The notes beneath the pieces are model-generated. The model searched no databases, had not been told where the DNA came from, and saw nothing but the letters and a program-made list of their open reading frames with translations. 64,000 bases of DNA from Periplaneta americana. Its lineage: Eukaryota; Arthropoda; Insecta; Blattodea; Blattidae. A program made the position numbers and the translations under genes. The DNA lies in the NCBI RefSeq assembly GCF_040183065.1, contig NC_091117.1:107128001-107192000 (forward strand), written 5' to 3'. Numbering within the stretch: the stretch's first letter is position 1; each line of letters opens with the position of its first letter. Of this stretch, positions 22,567 to 33,792 are shown piece by piece.

Positions 22567-23169
22567 GACATTCCTAGCACCAAAAATAATAAAATCAATA
22601 ATACAATAAAAACGTAAGTTCCTACACAGTATTCTTAAGTTCCATTCAATTAACAAATTTGTGGCTATTAAACTGACAATGCTTTGCCGCTTTATGTTGT
22701 TTCATCTCTGACGTGTAAGGTCTTAAGCCCGGTTCAGACGGTGCGTGTTTCTGTGATGGATTCCGAGGTGGCTGCGCGGATGGGTAGCATACGTGGTCAC
22801 TCGCCGGAAGTAATGCGCTCTGGTGGCTCCTTGGATGGCTAGCTTGCTGGATTTCGAGCGTAGGTGCCTTGTTATTTTTCGTGACAGTTTGCAGGCTGGA
22901 AACCAAAGATGATCATATAATATCACTACTGAAACCATGTCGCCATGTTCGTTGTTTTCCAACTAAACCTGTTTTTTTCTATATTCTTTAGTTTCTAAGA
23001 AACAACAATTAAATATCGGACATTAGCTGTTTTGCACTTATGGCTTAATTACTTTATTATGACATTTATTACTGTTAATGTAGGACTTTAGTTGCTCTCC
23101 ACTCACGGTTTAGTTTCTTTTTGACCATGAGTGTTGGCAACAGATGAAACAGCAGATGATTTTCCAATA

Positions 23170-24372
23170 GGGATATCCTGAACTAGCACCAACAGATAGC
23201 GCACGTGTACTATGAGGGATGCGCTTTGCGTGTGCATTTGTTTTTCGGTATATAAACATTGAGGATATACGTAGTGTATTAGTATATTAGATACTCTTGA
23301 AAACAACTAAAAATGGCACATTTTTGTTATGTTCCTATATGTAAAAGCCAGGGAATGCTTTTTGTCTTCAATCAGGTTCCGAAATATTCTGAATAATATA
23401 TGCTTTAAACCTTAAAAATATAAGTAATAAAATTGGGCCTCGAAAGTGCTAGCTATTAAATAAAAGTAACTACTTCAAGTAAGGAATTGTTGACTATAGT
23501 TTCATTTTGGAAGATAAAAAAGAAAAATTTATAAAAACATATACAACCTCGACAGCAAGCTATGTTAGCTTAGATTATATGCAGTAGTTGTAGGAGTCTC
23601 CGAATTTTACGCCTACAGTAAACACTAGATAAACTGGAATGTTTATTATCCAGGACGATCCCTAGTGAAATCCATTTCGTGAATAATGTTTTTAATGTAC
23701 TGTACCCTAATTATTAAAGCCATGTTTTAAGTTCAAATTTTCAAAATCATCCCACACAGTATTCAAAACTACATATCCTTAACCTACAAAACACACTAAT
23801 AATCGTGATACTATTGCGATCATATTATATCATCCTATTAAAAATTGCATTTGATCTTTCTGCAACTACAGAAAAAATACAAGGAATTCAATCTCGATAG
23901 TCTCTTCCACATAAAAAAACACATTGGTGGCTGCATATCCTGTTTTTAGCGTACGGTTCTTAAATATTGATTATTAAAGAGGGCAATATTCATTTTCGAC
24001 ATATTTCTTATTTTTTTCTTTGTGTATATTGTTCTCAAAGTTCTCGTTTAGGTTCATGAACATTCAATTTACTCGTATTTATATTCTGCATACTGCATAT
24101 TTCCCCAACCATCTCCGGGAATCGCTCAATATTATACAGGTTTACGTTATTATTTATTGTAAATTAAATTATGAGGTAAGAAAATATTGAATTATATTAA
24201 AGTATACTAGGTTATACAAAATAACTGCAAATATAATTTTGACACGCACAGAAAACCAACAAGCGGGAAAACGTAATCAACTGTAGCATATGAAAAAACA
24301 TAGCCCTACAACATGTTGCCCCGCATGGAACGCTCCTGTCATCTGACGGTAAAACTTCGCATAAGATATCCC
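23170..24372. mobile_element. 1.2-kb element with GGGATATC ends inserted in MITE copy B
   Basis: The insert splits MITE B exactly where copy C reads CCAATTTG. Its ends are GGGATATC and GATATCCC, each next to TA, which may be a TA target duplication; the arms diverge after about eight bases. Contents are mostly non-coding. TA duplications and the small THAP-like frame at 23313 would suit an ISL2EU/Harbinger-like relative, but this is a guess. Confidence 0.65.
23313..23396 (+). pseudogene. Possible THAP-domain start fragment
   Basis: The 27-codon frame begins MAHFCYVPICKS, resembling the first C-x-x-x-C of a THAP finger with the typical Met at the start, and ends VPKYSE before a TAA. Nothing downstream continues the domain. 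It could be a leftover first exon or chance. Confidence 0.35.
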
Positions 24373-24522
24373 TATTTGAACTGTGAAAAGAGCCAGCTCC
24401 GTGTGAACAACTACAATCACCGTAGGCAACACGGGAGCCAGCCAGTGAGCACGCAGGCTACCCATCCACGCAGCTATCTTGGAATCCATCACAGAAACAC
24501 GCACCGTCTGAACCAGGCTTAA

Positions 24523-25165
24523 GATATCATATACATTTTATTTTCATGTGATTATCTGTCGTGCTTTTCTATAAATATTTCAGATGCCCAGAAAGCCAGT
24601 TTTAGTTTGAACCTGGCCAGTCACCTTAACAATACTGTTATCATAAATTATTTGTTGTAAACCTTTTAAAATATAATTATAAATAAATATAACTACAGAA
24701 AACTAGCTAAGAATGTAAATTATGCAAATAAAATAAAAATGTAAACAGAGGAAACTATTGGCATATTGGCATGAGGATGTAAATACAGTTAGGCCAAGTA
24801 TAAAGATCTATGAAAAAATGTAGAAACATACCTTAAACCTAATACGTAACAAAACACATAAATACCTATTAAGTAGGCCTATGTGCCAATTAAGGTAAAC
24901 TCAGTGAACTTTAAATCCTGTTATCACGAAGTGAAAAGAAACATGTTTATAACTAATTTATTACAAAAGAAATAACATTAATAAACAAACCTTGAAAGCC
25001 AACAAGGTGAGTGTATGCATCTATATAATATTATAGGTAGTTCTGAAGTATAGCAGGCATTCCGAATCTTCAACAAAACTGCAACATTTATCTGATCACA
25101 AAACAGCTGTTTACAATGAACTTGAAAATCAACGGCGTAATTTTATTGATATAGCAGGCGTGATC

Positions 25166-25203
<38 letters not shown>

Positions 25204-26060
25204 GAACTGGTAATTGAAATTACGGGAAAACGGCTGGACGGATTTTAATAAATGACCCCTCATTTTGAAGCTTGGAACTCAAAGTTTTTCGGAAAAATAG
25301 TAGTTTTCATTGAAATGTCAAATTTTAAACATAATTTTCCTATTTTCCAAAATCCATCTGTCGTCAGTTTTGAGGAATAGCTAACAGCATTCACGGCCGA
25401 CTTAATATAACCTTCGCTTTTTTTGTAAAGGAGAAACGAAGCGAGCATCAAGTCGGTCGTGTTGCATTACAGAATAAAACAAAACACATACTACAGTAAA
25501 CAATATTACACGAAGACCATGATCTGCAAGAATGCTGACATATTTAGAGCTCAAATTAAATTGTTTATTAAAAACTTAACTTACTAAAAGTAATTTATAA
25601 GTTTGATTCTGTGGTGTGTAATTACTGGGTACAGCTGTGTATTGGATATTAAAAACTACAAAACTTGAGATGGTTTGATGACATTATTACCATTAGAAAT
25701 GAAGGTCAATGTTACTTATGTCCCGCCCACTATAGAGACATAGGCCAATTTTACACAGATTTAGTATAACTTCTTGCTTCTTTGGCAGGTTAGGTTTGGT
25801 TAGTTTAGGTTTTGTTATAGCCTACCTTGCATATACGATTATTGCGCAACATTGGCAGTGATAAAAGTGAAACATTCGTTCAGTGGGCGTTGGATACTCT
25901 ACATTCACCGAAATGAAATATTATTGTAGTTAATGCCATGATGTGACTATTTTTAATTAATTATACATATTAATGCTATATTGATGATGTGAAAGTGAAA
26001 CGTTTTGGGGTTATATAAGTATATTTTGATTTCTATATTTTACTGAGTGGCGACTATATA
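24523..26060. other. No gene recognised
   Basis: AT-rich intergenic DNA with an (AT)15 run at 25170-25199. A 63-codon minus-strand frame at 25260-25451 has no recognisable features. Confidence 0.4.
25170..25199 (+). repeat. (AT)n microsatellite
   Basis: About 15 AT dinucleotide units. Confidence 0.95.
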
Positions 26061-26353
26061 GTAAAAAAAGGTAAAAGTATCCCCGTAACATGCCATGAAG
26101 GCACTTGGGGGGCATGGAGGTAGAGCCCCATGCTTTCCATGACCTCGGCACTAGAATGAGGTGGTGTGGTCGGCTCTGACCGCCTTTTACCCCGGGGAAA
26201 GACCCGGTACTCAATTTTATAGAAGGCTGAGTGAACCTTGGGGCCGTTCTGAAAGCTTGGCAACGAGAAAAAAATCCTGTCAGCATTTGGGATCGAACCC
26301 CGGACCTTCCAGTCCGTAGCCAGCTACTCTACCAACTGAGCTACCCGGGCGGC
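26061..26353 (-). mobile_element. tRNA-derived SINE
   Basis: On the minus strand the head at 26353-26285 is tRNA-like, with an A box (TAGCTCAGTTGGTAGAG) and a B box (GGGGTTCGATCCC), the two parts of a Pol III internal promoter. A unique body follows, and the element ends in a T-rich tail near 26070. Possible short duplication CTATATA on both sides. Short frames on the minus strand here are not genes. Confidence 0.88.
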
Positions 26354-28084
26354 TATATATTACATATAGTATATGTTACTGAAAGCTATAAAAATTACGT
26401 AAGGTAATAATATTATTAAAATCAAATATTTTTATAATTATTAATCAAGCGGGGTTGGGTCTTTTTCATATATTTAATGGCGGTGTGGTGTAGATATTTA
26501 TATGCGTGGTTCTCTTCAGTATTGGCTCGAGAGAGAGTATCTTTCATTGTTATGGAAGCAAATAACTTTCCGAATGTCTGGTATTCTTCATTGAAAATAA
26601 ATCTGAAAAATGTTTATTTGAACGTCTAATGAACTTAGTTTGCAGCATTTGCTGCACAAGCCACTAGTTTGGCTAGAATTCTGATCCACAAACCACAAGT
26701 AAGACTATAAAAATGTAGTTTATACAATATTTAATATTTAGAAGAATTGTCAATCAATTTGTCATTATTAATAACTGTAAAAATTGACAAAGACTGCAGC
26801 CATATTTTCATTTATTGTCTTGTTTTCATCGCCAATACGCACTTAGTTTATAATACATCAACAATTACAGTAACATTTGTTACAACCGCGAACATAATTC
26901 CATCGATTCACACTTATTATGTAACATTAATTCAGGGGTTTAGAGTCATAACAACTTATCTACAAAATTGGCCATTTTGACATATCTACATCATTACTGA
27001 CTTGGGGAACCAATCTATTTAAGGGTACACTTATGTGAGTTTTAAATCTTTTACAATTTTCATCTAAAATTTATCAATTTTAAACTAGGTAAACATGTCT
27101 ACAATACTATCACTTGTACAAAATTTGGTGCCATAAGGCCTAATAGTTTTGAAATGATATTTTTTAAATATATTTTATATTGACATCACTAAAAAGGCTC
27201 CTTGCGTCACAATTTTCAGAGTTTTTAGTTTATATTAGCTCAAATGCTTCAAAATAGTCATGGGAACATAAATTAATTAGATTTTTGAATTCGGTCTAAA
27301 TAGAGAGTCACAATAAATTTTTAAGTTAATTTTCTTAATTTTTTTTCCATTATTTTACCATAGTGTTCCCTTAACGACAAAACAACGGAACGTCTATCTT
27401 TAACCGTTACGGAAATAGTGTGTTGCGTATCTACAAATGCATATTATTATTTAATATCACAACAGGGTATCACCTTGTAAGTTATTTTGGCTCCATTTAT
27501 TACTCTATGGTGTTGAATGTCAGAACAGCGTATGTGCAGATCCATTGTTTTGTCTCTAAATGCGTATCATTTATTTTTAGATATGACATCAAAATACAGA
27601 ATATCTGCATTCTTATATTCACTCATTGTTGGCGTAATCATTGATGTAAAGAATTTAACAGTGATTGTTATTTCTAGTGCACTCCGTTGTTATTCTAGAA
27701 AAAAAATACATATTACTGTCAATGAATTGGTGCTGAGCAGTCAACGTGTTTTTTAGAGGAAAAAATTCTTGATCTGCTGAAAAAAGAAAAGTAAGTTACT
27801 GTTCGAGAATTCAGATTCAGTTAATTTCCGCAATGTCTTTTCAATATGAAGGATCAATATTGAAGCATGCAATGATAAAATTATGTAATGTTGTTTCTTT
27901 ACTCGCCGTTAATATTAAATTTTAGAATTTTGATAGAATCAACAGATGTCAAGTGTGTTATAAAACATTTTACTTAAAAATTAGTTACTACGTAGATATT
28001 TCAAATTAAAACTAAGTTATACATTTATATAAATAATTAACCCAGAAAATTACGGCAATATTCAAAATAATACTAGTCTTCAAG
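26354..28084. other. No gene recognised
   Basis: AT-rich DNA with short random frames only. I found no repeat ends or motifs. Confidence 0.4.
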
Positions 28085-29566
28085 TTCAGAATATCGATCA
28101 AATGGAAATCAATTGCTGAACGGTCAGTTAAACCGAAAGATTGCACAAAATGTGTAAGGAAATGCAGTTTCAAATTTACTCAGGCTAAGTGGCTAGCAAT
28201 TAATTATGAATTTTGGAATTTAGATAGTACAGATAAGCATCTTCTTAATCAAAGATAGATGGTGGAAAATAGCAAGTTTGTTAGGCCTTGTTTCTTACAA
28301 TGCTCGATTTATCTGAATCGTTCATACGTGAAATGTTGTATGTATAAAAGGAATGAACATAATTTCAAGAGATCAAAGAGGACAGCACAAACCAGCTATA
28401 GCTAAGTCAGATGTTTTCCAAAAATACTATCACATTATGCCTGAAAATATTCAGAGAAAGGGTACTTGCCTCATGCGTTAAATCGTAGGAAAATGTGCAA
28501 AATATACGTTGAAGAATATTAAAAAAATCGTTTTATCGAAATATATTTAACACAGAATTTAACTTGCCCTTTCATTTGCCTAAAAATGATTTGTGCGATA
28601 CATGCTACAGATTTTCTCATATGAATGCCACAGGCAAAGAAATTCACCGTCAAGATCAGGATGCTCATAATGAAAGAAAATGTTTAGTCAGGGCTAGAAA
28701 ATACAACATTAAGGTGGAAGCTACATCTGGAAAACCCATTTTGCTGAATTTGATCTGGAGACTGTCTGCTACTGTCCCAAGACAGATGCTAAAGCATTAT
28801 TTTATCGACGAAGATTGGCTGTTTACAACCTAACTGTATACAATACAACTTCCATAGAAAAGCCACATGCTATTTGGAGTGAAAGAACTGCCAAACGTGG
28901 AACTGTAGAAGTTGCTTCATGTATTTTTAATTTCCTACAAAAAATGGAGATGGTAAAGTTTGGAATTCCTTTTTCAACATATATATTGGACAAACCAGGA
29001 ATATAAATATGTCTGCTATGTTTCTGCATGCTGTTGAGCATCTTGATGTCCCAGTAATCAATTATATATCCTTTGAATCAGTCCACTCTCAAATAGAGTG
29101 CGACTCTGATCATGTCTCAATAGAGAAAAGAACAAAATTACTTCACCTCAGGATGATTCACTACTGTCAGAATGACAAACAAAAAAAAAAAAAACCTTAT
29201 AGCTAACTGAAATTCACCATGTACTGATTTTTTTTTGGAACTGAGGCGCCACATGATAAAGGACAGAATAGTTTTCAGTGATGGAAATTATATCAATTGG
29301 CTCAAGATGACCTGGTTTCAGTACAGGAGAGAAAACTTAGAACGCAATTTTAAATACAGCAACAGGAATTCTGAAGAACTTAGGCCTAGAAGAATACTAA
29401 TTTTCCGCAGAACTAAAACAAGACTGCGAGAATGTTTGATATTTCAGCCATTGTTTTCTTCTCCAGTTCCTATTCAGAAAAAAAAAAAGTTTAAGGATCT
29501 TCTGGATCTACGCAATATGAGAATTATTCCTGAGCAGTATCCTTACAATGCTATAAGTCACTAATA
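28085..29566 (+). pseudogene. Insect transposase-like gene relic (DUF7869-like family)
   Basis: Family blocks appear in the expected order across several frames. There is an N-terminal cysteine block (CTKCVRKC, then NYEFWNLD, 28140-28230), DQRGQHKPA at about 28374, and LNRRKMCKIY near 28480. PFHLPKNDLCDTCYRF is at about 28568. FDLETVCYCPKTDAK and RRRLAVYNLTVYN lie at 28748-28850, then ERTAKRGTVEVASC at about 28890. A partial catalytic region with IECDSDHVSIE is near 29095, and a C-terminal KKKFKDLLDLRNMRIIPEQY at 29488-29540. At least four frameshifts or stops. The D-C-G-G-Q-N block itself appears deleted around 28990. No terminal repeats were identified. Confidence 0.7.
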
Positions 29567-29625
29567 AATTACGATACAGCCGGGAAAAGAGCAAACGTTA
29601 ATTAAGGTAATTATGATGATAATGA

Positions 29626-29626
29626 C

Positions 29627-29672
<46 letters not shown>
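29626..29672 (+). repeat. (AAT)n microsatellite
   Basis: About 15 AAT units directly after the transposase-like relic. Confidence 0.95.
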
Positions 29673-29689
29673 CAGCATTGTGATACACT

Positions 29690-29869
29690 TGAAAAGCTAT
29701 GACAAATCCGGTTACGAAAGCCATCTATAACAGCTGGGGGAACATCGTGCTAACCACACGATACCTCTATTCTAGTTAGATGATTTTCCATCTCTGATTA
29801 GGCATCTGAGCTTGAGACCAGCAGCCGGGTGGTCGGCCTGGGCCCTTAAAGTGCTGTAACGCCACGGAC

Positions 29870-29872
<3 letters not shown>
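29690..29872 (-). mobile_element. SINE-like fragment
   Basis: On the minus strand it reads GTGGCGTTACAGC, GGCCGACCACCCGGCTGCTGG and then GTGGTTAGCACGATG. This is a repeat I recognise from insect genomes and see again in part at 31771-31835. It is flanked by AAT tracts on both sides. Confidence 0.6.
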
Positions 29873-29916
<44 letters not shown>

Positions 29917-29917
29917 A

Positions 29918-29974
<57 letters not shown>
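29873..29974 (+). repeat. (AAT)n followed by (ATT)n, inverted microsatellite pair
   Basis: About 14 AAT units meet about 19 ATT units across GAG (29914-29917), so the tract is self-complementary and could fold into a cruciform. Confidence 0.93.
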
Positions 29975-30328
29975 GAGGAGTATTACTTTTCAGTATAATA
30001 AATTTGTACTATTGTTTCAGTGTTACTGGTTTGTGTACAATCATTACGGTTAGTTATTGTAAATTATAGTAAGTTACATTGCTATCTGTTTAATGTTTTA
30101 AACATTTTGGCATATTATCGAAGCATCTTGTTAAGCAATATTAGAATAAAGACTTAATAAAACTGTTTGTTTCACAATAATTAGATGTAATTAAACAATA
30201 ATATGTAAACATTTAAGCGTATTATTTCTGTTGTTATTAATATTAAAATAAAATGTAATTTGCAAAAGAACAATTTTATTTAAAGTCAAAACAACGTATC
30301 TACAACACAATCTTTCTTTCTTGCGTAA

Positions 30329-30519
30329 AGGCTGCTTCACAATAAACCGGGGACGGACACCACAACGAGAACGGAAATAATGTTAAAATAAATGTATTTA
30401 AATGTGAACATTCACAATAGTTAATTGCGAATGCTCGCATTTAAATACATTTATTTTAACAATATTTCCGTTCTCGTTCTCGCTGTCGTTTCCGTTTCCG
30501 GTTTATTGTGAACCAGCCT
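30329..30519. mobile_element. 191-bp foldback MITE with TAA duplication
   Basis: The element is nearly all inverted repeat. It starts AGGCTGCTTCACAATAAACC, ends with the inverse (GGTTTATTGTGAACCAGCCT), and the arms stay paired for about 90 bases through ATAAATGTATTTAAATG. TAA flanks both sides (30326-30328, 30520-30522), the 3-bp target typical of PIF/Harbinger. Confidence 0.88.
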
Positions 30520-31126
30520 TAACACTTAGCTTAAACACAAAAAAGAAATCTTGAGCGGACGTAAACATACTGTAATAACATTGAGGTATCATATGTGTCG
30601 CACACAATAACATAGGCGGTAACAGTGATAGTGTTTCAGTTGTTGCAAAACTTCTTTTGCATTTATCTCAAAACATGAATTTTGTAGATACGTCGTTATG
30701 ATTCTAAGCATCTGAATTTACATTGAAAATCGGCATTAGCACAAACACATGTTCTGTACTAGCCCCAACCACGCCGTAGCGGAGAAGAGAGAAATATGTT
30801 CCAAAATTGAAGCAGCGGAAAGCCGCCATTTGTTTGGACGAAAATGGGCGGGATTTCGAAACCGCTATTTGAACATGTGCTGTATTGCGTATCCGAAAGC
30901 TAAATGATTTTGTTTAAAGGAACAATACTTCCTTTGCGAGATACCATTAATACCAACGAGTTAGAAAGAGAAGACTATAGAGTGGCCATGTTGTCCTGTA
31001 CAGCGCTCTTTGCGGTGCCACCGCGAAACACGGCAGATCTGAGCTAAGCGCCCACCTTTGTAAAAATTCGTCTGCTTACAATGTTGTATAACGGAGGTAA
31101 GAGGCCCAAAAAAACGAAGAAAAAAC

Positions 31127-31197
31127 ATGCCTGTTGTGTGTGCTGCATATAACTGCAATGTCAAAAGGAAAAAGACAACTGATATATCATATTTCAT
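31127..31197 (+). pseudogene. THAP-domain first exon
   Basis: ATG 31127 opens MPVVCAAYNCNVKRKK, then TTDISYF, a close fit to the first third of a THAP zinc finger (Met-Pro start, C-x4-C, S-Y-F before the expected His). The coding frame reaches a GTAAAT donor at 31198, giving half of a His codon (CA-T) as expected. No continuation exon was found in the element. Confidence 0.65.
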
Positions 31198-31284
31198 GTA
31201 AATTTTATGAAGTTAAGTCCATAGTTTTGTTAATTAGCAGCATTTTTTTTTCATGCATAAATGTGTAACAACTCCCGGCATAAA

Positions 31285-31599
31285 CAAAATAAATGGTTCA
31301 CTGGTAATGTACTTAAACTAAATACGGATAAAACCAATACAATTCCGTTTCAGACCCAGTGAAAAACAAATAGCAATACAATATTAAAACTGTATTTCGA
31401 CACCGGCATCCCTTATTTCTGCTCCTTCTGTCCTTACTGCTTATACAAGAAGACGGCCTATTTCGAGGACAAACGATTAATCAAATAAATGGTTCACTAG
31501 TAATAAAGTTAAACTAAATACGGATAAAACCCCTACAATTCCGTTTCAAACCTAGTAATAGCAATCAAATATTAAAATTGTATTTCAACACTCGCATCC
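31285..31599 (+). repeat. Direct duplication inside CAACGAG copy 1
   Basis: 31285-31412 and 31486-31599 share AAATAAATGGTTCACT, AAACTAAATACGGATAAAAC and AATTCCGTTTCA in the same order with small changes, so a segment of about 115-128 bp was duplicated. Confidence 0.8.
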
Positions 31600-31668
31600 A
31601 AAATAACGCAAAACTCTGGGGTAGGTCGTATTGTTGTTAGTATTTTGACTGGAAGGACATGAAAGAAC

Positions 31669-31757
31669 ATAATTGAGCACACACGTGCAATAATGGGGTA
31701 AGTATGAATATATTTCGTAACTACTTACCCCATTATTGTACGTGGGTGCTCAATTAT
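31669..31757. repeat. 36-bp near-perfect palindrome
   Basis: The arms 31669-31704 and 31722-31757 are inverted with two mismatches (ATAATTGAGCAC outer, AATAATGGGGTAAGTA inner). The loop is 17 bases. Confidence 0.9.
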
Positions 31758-31770
31758 ACACTAATAATTA

Positions 31771-31835
31771 TATGTGGTGCCACAGCCCTTGAAAGGCCCA
31801 GACAGACCAGCCGGCTGTTGGCCTCACGTTCACAT
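31771..31835 (+). mobile_element. SINE-like fragment
   Basis: GGTGCCACAGCCCTTGAAAG and GACCAGCCGGCTGTTGGCC match the start of the repeat at 29690-29872, on the opposite strand. Confidence 0.5.
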
Positions 31836-32750
31836 TTCGATAATAATTATACTTTACTGTAACAAAAAAACTGAAAGCGTGTTTTGTCATGTTTCACCCA
31901 CGTTACAAGCTTGGAGGTAAAGGTTGTTTACTACAGACAGGGCCTACTTTCATTCTACATCTTATGGTATAGGAGATAGTTTTGCAACGTGTAGAGACTG
32001 TAATTTAATAAAATCGTCCGAATCATACTCGTTCATTTTATAGGCAATCTTGCAGGTCGCATTTAAAAGAACCTAGGAATATTAACATTTTCTTCAGTAT
32101 ATTTGCTAGGACTTCTTGTCATACTACATGACAATTTTGCTTAGGTTATTCTTTTAAGCATTCCTTCTAGGAATAGCTCAAGTGTTTTAAATTTAGCGTA
32201 CATAAGTTTAGATTAAATTCCTAGCACGTATTTGACGAAATACTAGGTTTTTCCACTTCAGTTTAACTGATTTATGCAAACGAAATTAAGACAGTTGACG
32301 ATTCTAATGTCAGTTATCACCACGCTCACTTTGTTTTGGGCGCATAAGTTCATTACCGACGGTCGTTCAATTTTCTTCAAACATGGCGGCGCAATGACCA
32401 CTCTATATCTTTCTCTTTCTAACTCGTTGATTAATACCGTGTTTCTGCTGTCTGTAGATTTGCTAGGTTTTCTGCGAGGGAAATCAGGATATCAGAAACT
32501 AACCTAAGACATTAGATTTGTCATCACGTTATTATAAGACTTATAGCAGTTTTCTGTAAAGTAGTGTTTGCGTTCTTTTTATTTGCCTTCGTGAGAAACA
32601 CTAAAGCCCGGTTCAGACGGTGCGTGTTTCTGTGATGGATTCCGAGGTGGCTGCGCTGATGGGTCGCCTGCGTGCTCACTAGCCGGAAGTAATGCGCTCT
32701 GATGGCTCCGTGGATGGCTAGCTTGCTGGATTTCGAGGCTATATAGTGCC

Positions 32751-33792
32751 CAACGAGTTAGAAAGTTCTAGGCCTACTATTGCCACAAAACTAGACCTAC
32801 TATTACCACAAAAACTATACCTACTACTACCACTACTACTGCACCTACTATTACCACTACTACTAGGCCTACTATTACCACTACTCCTAGGCCTACTATT
32901 ACCACTAGTACTAGGCCTACTATTACCACTAGTACTAGGCCTACTATTACCATTAGTACTAGGCCTACTATTACCACTACTACTAGGCCTACTATTACCA
33001 CTACTACTAAGCCTATTATTACCACTACTACTAGGCCTACCATTACCACAAAAACTAGGCCTACTATTACCACTAATACTAGGCCTACTATTACCATTAC
33101 CGGTACTACTAGGTCTATTATTACCACTACTACTAGGCCTACTATTACCACTACTACTAGGCCTACTATTACCGCTAATAATTGTATTAAAATGTCTGTA
33201 CTGACCTCTAACTTGGTGGTCATAAACTACACAATGAATAGATTGTTTTATGATAAAATTTATTCTCTTTATATTTTAAATCTGTTTCCAGAATTTTTAT
33301 GATCTCATATTTCACCACTAAATATTTTCTAAGCACCATATACCTTCCTCTGCCTTTGCATGAAAGGACTGAAATATAGATCACTTGAAATATTACAGTA
33401 AATATCCATTATCATGTCCTTAAAACAATACTAGTAATACTGAAAATTAATGCTGACATTGCCATTATTCACTATTTCACATAATTATCCCGAGTGTATA
33501 TGGGTGATTTAATTTATGTTTTAGAATATCGCCAAAGATGAACCATTATAATACTTTAATAAATATAGCGCTCCTTTGCCATTCATGTTTATTTCATCAC
33601 GACTCATCCTTTGTAAAAGATGTTTAAAACAGTGGCTATCACCAGGCTACATCAATGTATTGTGGTACTGTTTTCGAATTTTGCGCCGTAAACACTCCCT
33701 TTAATGGCGGATGTTAGCCGATTCAATTTGTGACATTTTTCTTGCCTGCCACTCACGGGTATGTGTCTCTAGTAAGTATTACAAACTCTTTG
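32751..33792. mobile_element. CAACGAG family element, copy 2, inside MITE copy C
   Basis: The left end CAACGAGTTAGAAAG is identical to copy 1. The right end inverted is CAAAGAGTTTG. The 8-bp duplication ATAGTGCC (32743-32750) and GTAGTGCC (33793-33800) has one mismatch, and MITE B shows an uninterrupted version of this site. The body holds a 24-bp minisatellite and no coding sequence. Confidence 0.78.
32768..33178 (+). repeat. 24-bp minisatellite, about 17 units
   Basis: The unit is close to CTAGGCCTACTATTACCAC plus TACTA, with point variants and a few units of other length. Because 24 is a multiple of three, both strands have long open frames (LLPLLLG and VVVIVGL repeats), which are artefacts. 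Each unit contains the palindrome TAGGCCTA. Confidence 0.95.

Larger units (their letters stand above)
22727..24518. mobile_element. Foldback MITE, family M, copy B, split by another transposon
   Basis: The ends are GCCCGGTTCAGACGG and its inverse (CCGTCTGAACCAGGC), both touching TTAA (22723-22726, 24519-24522). The two parts, 22727-23167 and 24375-24518, join to about 585 bp and match copies A and C. The arms are about 140 bp inverted repeats. Confidence 0.85.
30954..32429. mobile_element. P-superfamily-like non-autonomous element, CAACGAG family, copy 1
   Basis: The ends are inverted repeats of about 36 bp: CAACGAGTTAGAAAGAGAA at the left and its inverse at the right, continuing with TATAGAGTGG. 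An exact 8-bp duplication flanks it (ATTAATAC at 30946-30953 and 32430-32437). The 1476-bp body contains a THAP start exon (31127), a duplicated segment and a 36-bp palindrome, but no catalytic domain. 8-bp duplications and a THAP domain together are the signature of the P superfamily, so I infer a deletion derivative of such an element. Confidence 0.85.

Noticed and set aside
26285..26353. A functional tRNA gene on the minus strand
   Set aside because: A and B boxes are present, but it continues into a SINE body and the cloverleaf is not clean.
32746..33223. Two roughly 150-codon frames on opposite strands rich in Leu or Val
   Set aside because: Both come from a 24-bp minisatellite with no stop codons; no start context or domain.
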